DNA from: Verrucomicrobiaceae bacterium
Lineage (GTDB): Bacteria; Verrucomicrobiota; Verrucomicrobiia; Verrucomicrobiales; Verrucomicrobiaceae
Direction: 5' to 3'
NCBI GenBank assembly: GCA_027489965.1
Contig: JAIXZA010000111.1
Coordinates: 1-39,126, forward strand
Length of the DNA stretch: 39,126 nucleotides
Part shown: positions 38,998 through 39,126 of the stretch, one piece after another
Position numbering within the stretch: the first letter of the stretch is position 1
Layout of the letters: each line of letters opens with the position of its first letter
Made by a program: the position numbers and the translations under genes
The notes under the pieces: generated by a model
Seen by the model: the letters and a program-made list of their open reading frames with translations, nothing else
What the model was told of the DNA's origin: nothing
Databases searched by the model: none

Positions 38998-39126
38998 CTT
39001 CGGAGCGCGCTGTCAAATTGCAGGAAAAAAACGGCAAACTTGCGGAGAAACAGAGCGTCGAGACGCGGTAACCTACGGCCCCGCCCCCTTTCTAAAAAGA
39101 TTCCTTACCCCCCCCCCCCCCCCCCC
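38998..39126. other. right junction: leader of the late operon and poly-C end
   Basis: A TTTGACA element (39011-39017, minus orientation) lies here, followed outward by a short A-rich and then GC-rich stretch without a clear promoter. The last 19 bases (39108-39126) are all C. On a circle this joins the 1-328 segment to form a gene-free region of about 450 bp in front of the terminase operon, the natural place for cos/pac and the late promoter. Confidence 0.6.

Noticed and set aside
17226..39017. TTTGACA elements as ordinary sigma70 -35 boxes
   Set aside because: At the six sites 12-16 nt before a gene start the promoter would begin inside the gene, and no -10 box follows at usual spacing. 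Only the copy at 11663 has a promoter-like partner.
1..39126. CRISPR array, insertion sequence or transposon
   Set aside because: No regularly spaced long direct repeats and no transposase or terminal inverted repeats were seen.

Overview
The window looks like one complete or nearly complete genome of a temperate tailed phage with a siphovirus-type layout. It contains a lambda-type packaging and portal set, an S49-type head protease, a coiled-coil scaffold, a coat protein, a tail-chaperone frameshift, a tape measure, tail-tip and fibre genes, a lysis cassette, a tyrosine integrase with an attP-like region, and an early replication operon. The host is inferred, not shown. A short secreted cargo protein (12131-12757) resembles a family I associate with Verrucomicrobiota, especially Opitutae. 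Many genes lack a Shine-Dalgarno sequence, and several genes in the virion block carry Sec-like N-termini. Both contig ends run into a same-strand poly-C tract, which suggests a circular or circularly joined molecule opened inside that tract.

Layout. 1-328 is a non-coding segment rich in TGACGC/GCGTCA repeats, a candidate origin or packaging region. 329-9285 is a leftward early operon: helicase, primase, cytosine methyltransferase with six repeated units, ParB-like protein, HNH protein and small genes, most joined by 1-4 bp stop/start overlaps. 9286-9558 is the attP region, with a tRNA 3'-end-like core flanked by repeated TTTGCTACG arm sites. The integrase follows (rightward), with a convergent Xis-like gene. 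11460-12000 holds two divergent ribbon-helix-helix regulators around a 70-90 bp operator region, a candidate lysis-lysogeny switch. The rightward arm ends in the secreted cargo gene.

12762-38997 is one long leftward late block. In transcription order it has a ParB-fused DNA methyltransferase, a PLD-like protein, small and large terminase, an initiator tRNA(fMet) gene, a connector candidate, the portal and the S49 protease. An embedded accessory module (28549-31036) follows, with its own Cro-like regulator and twin operators. After it come the scaffold, coat protein, a secreted-type head protein, head-tail joining genes, the tail tube candidate, the tail chaperones G/GT (CCCAAAA -1 frameshift), the tape measure, tail tip proteins, a fibre and the lysis genes.

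All lytic genes point the same way. On a circular or concatemeric molecule, early transcription leaving position 329 would run through the poly-C junction into the late operon at 38997. The most unusual signals are: a lone phage initiator tRNA bracketed by direct repeats; eight copies of TTTGACA, all on the minus strand and all at gene junctions, six of them 12-16 nt before a gene start; Sec-like or membrane-spanning N-termini on several proteins of the virion block, including the coat protein candidate; and a self-regulated accessory cassette inside the head operon.
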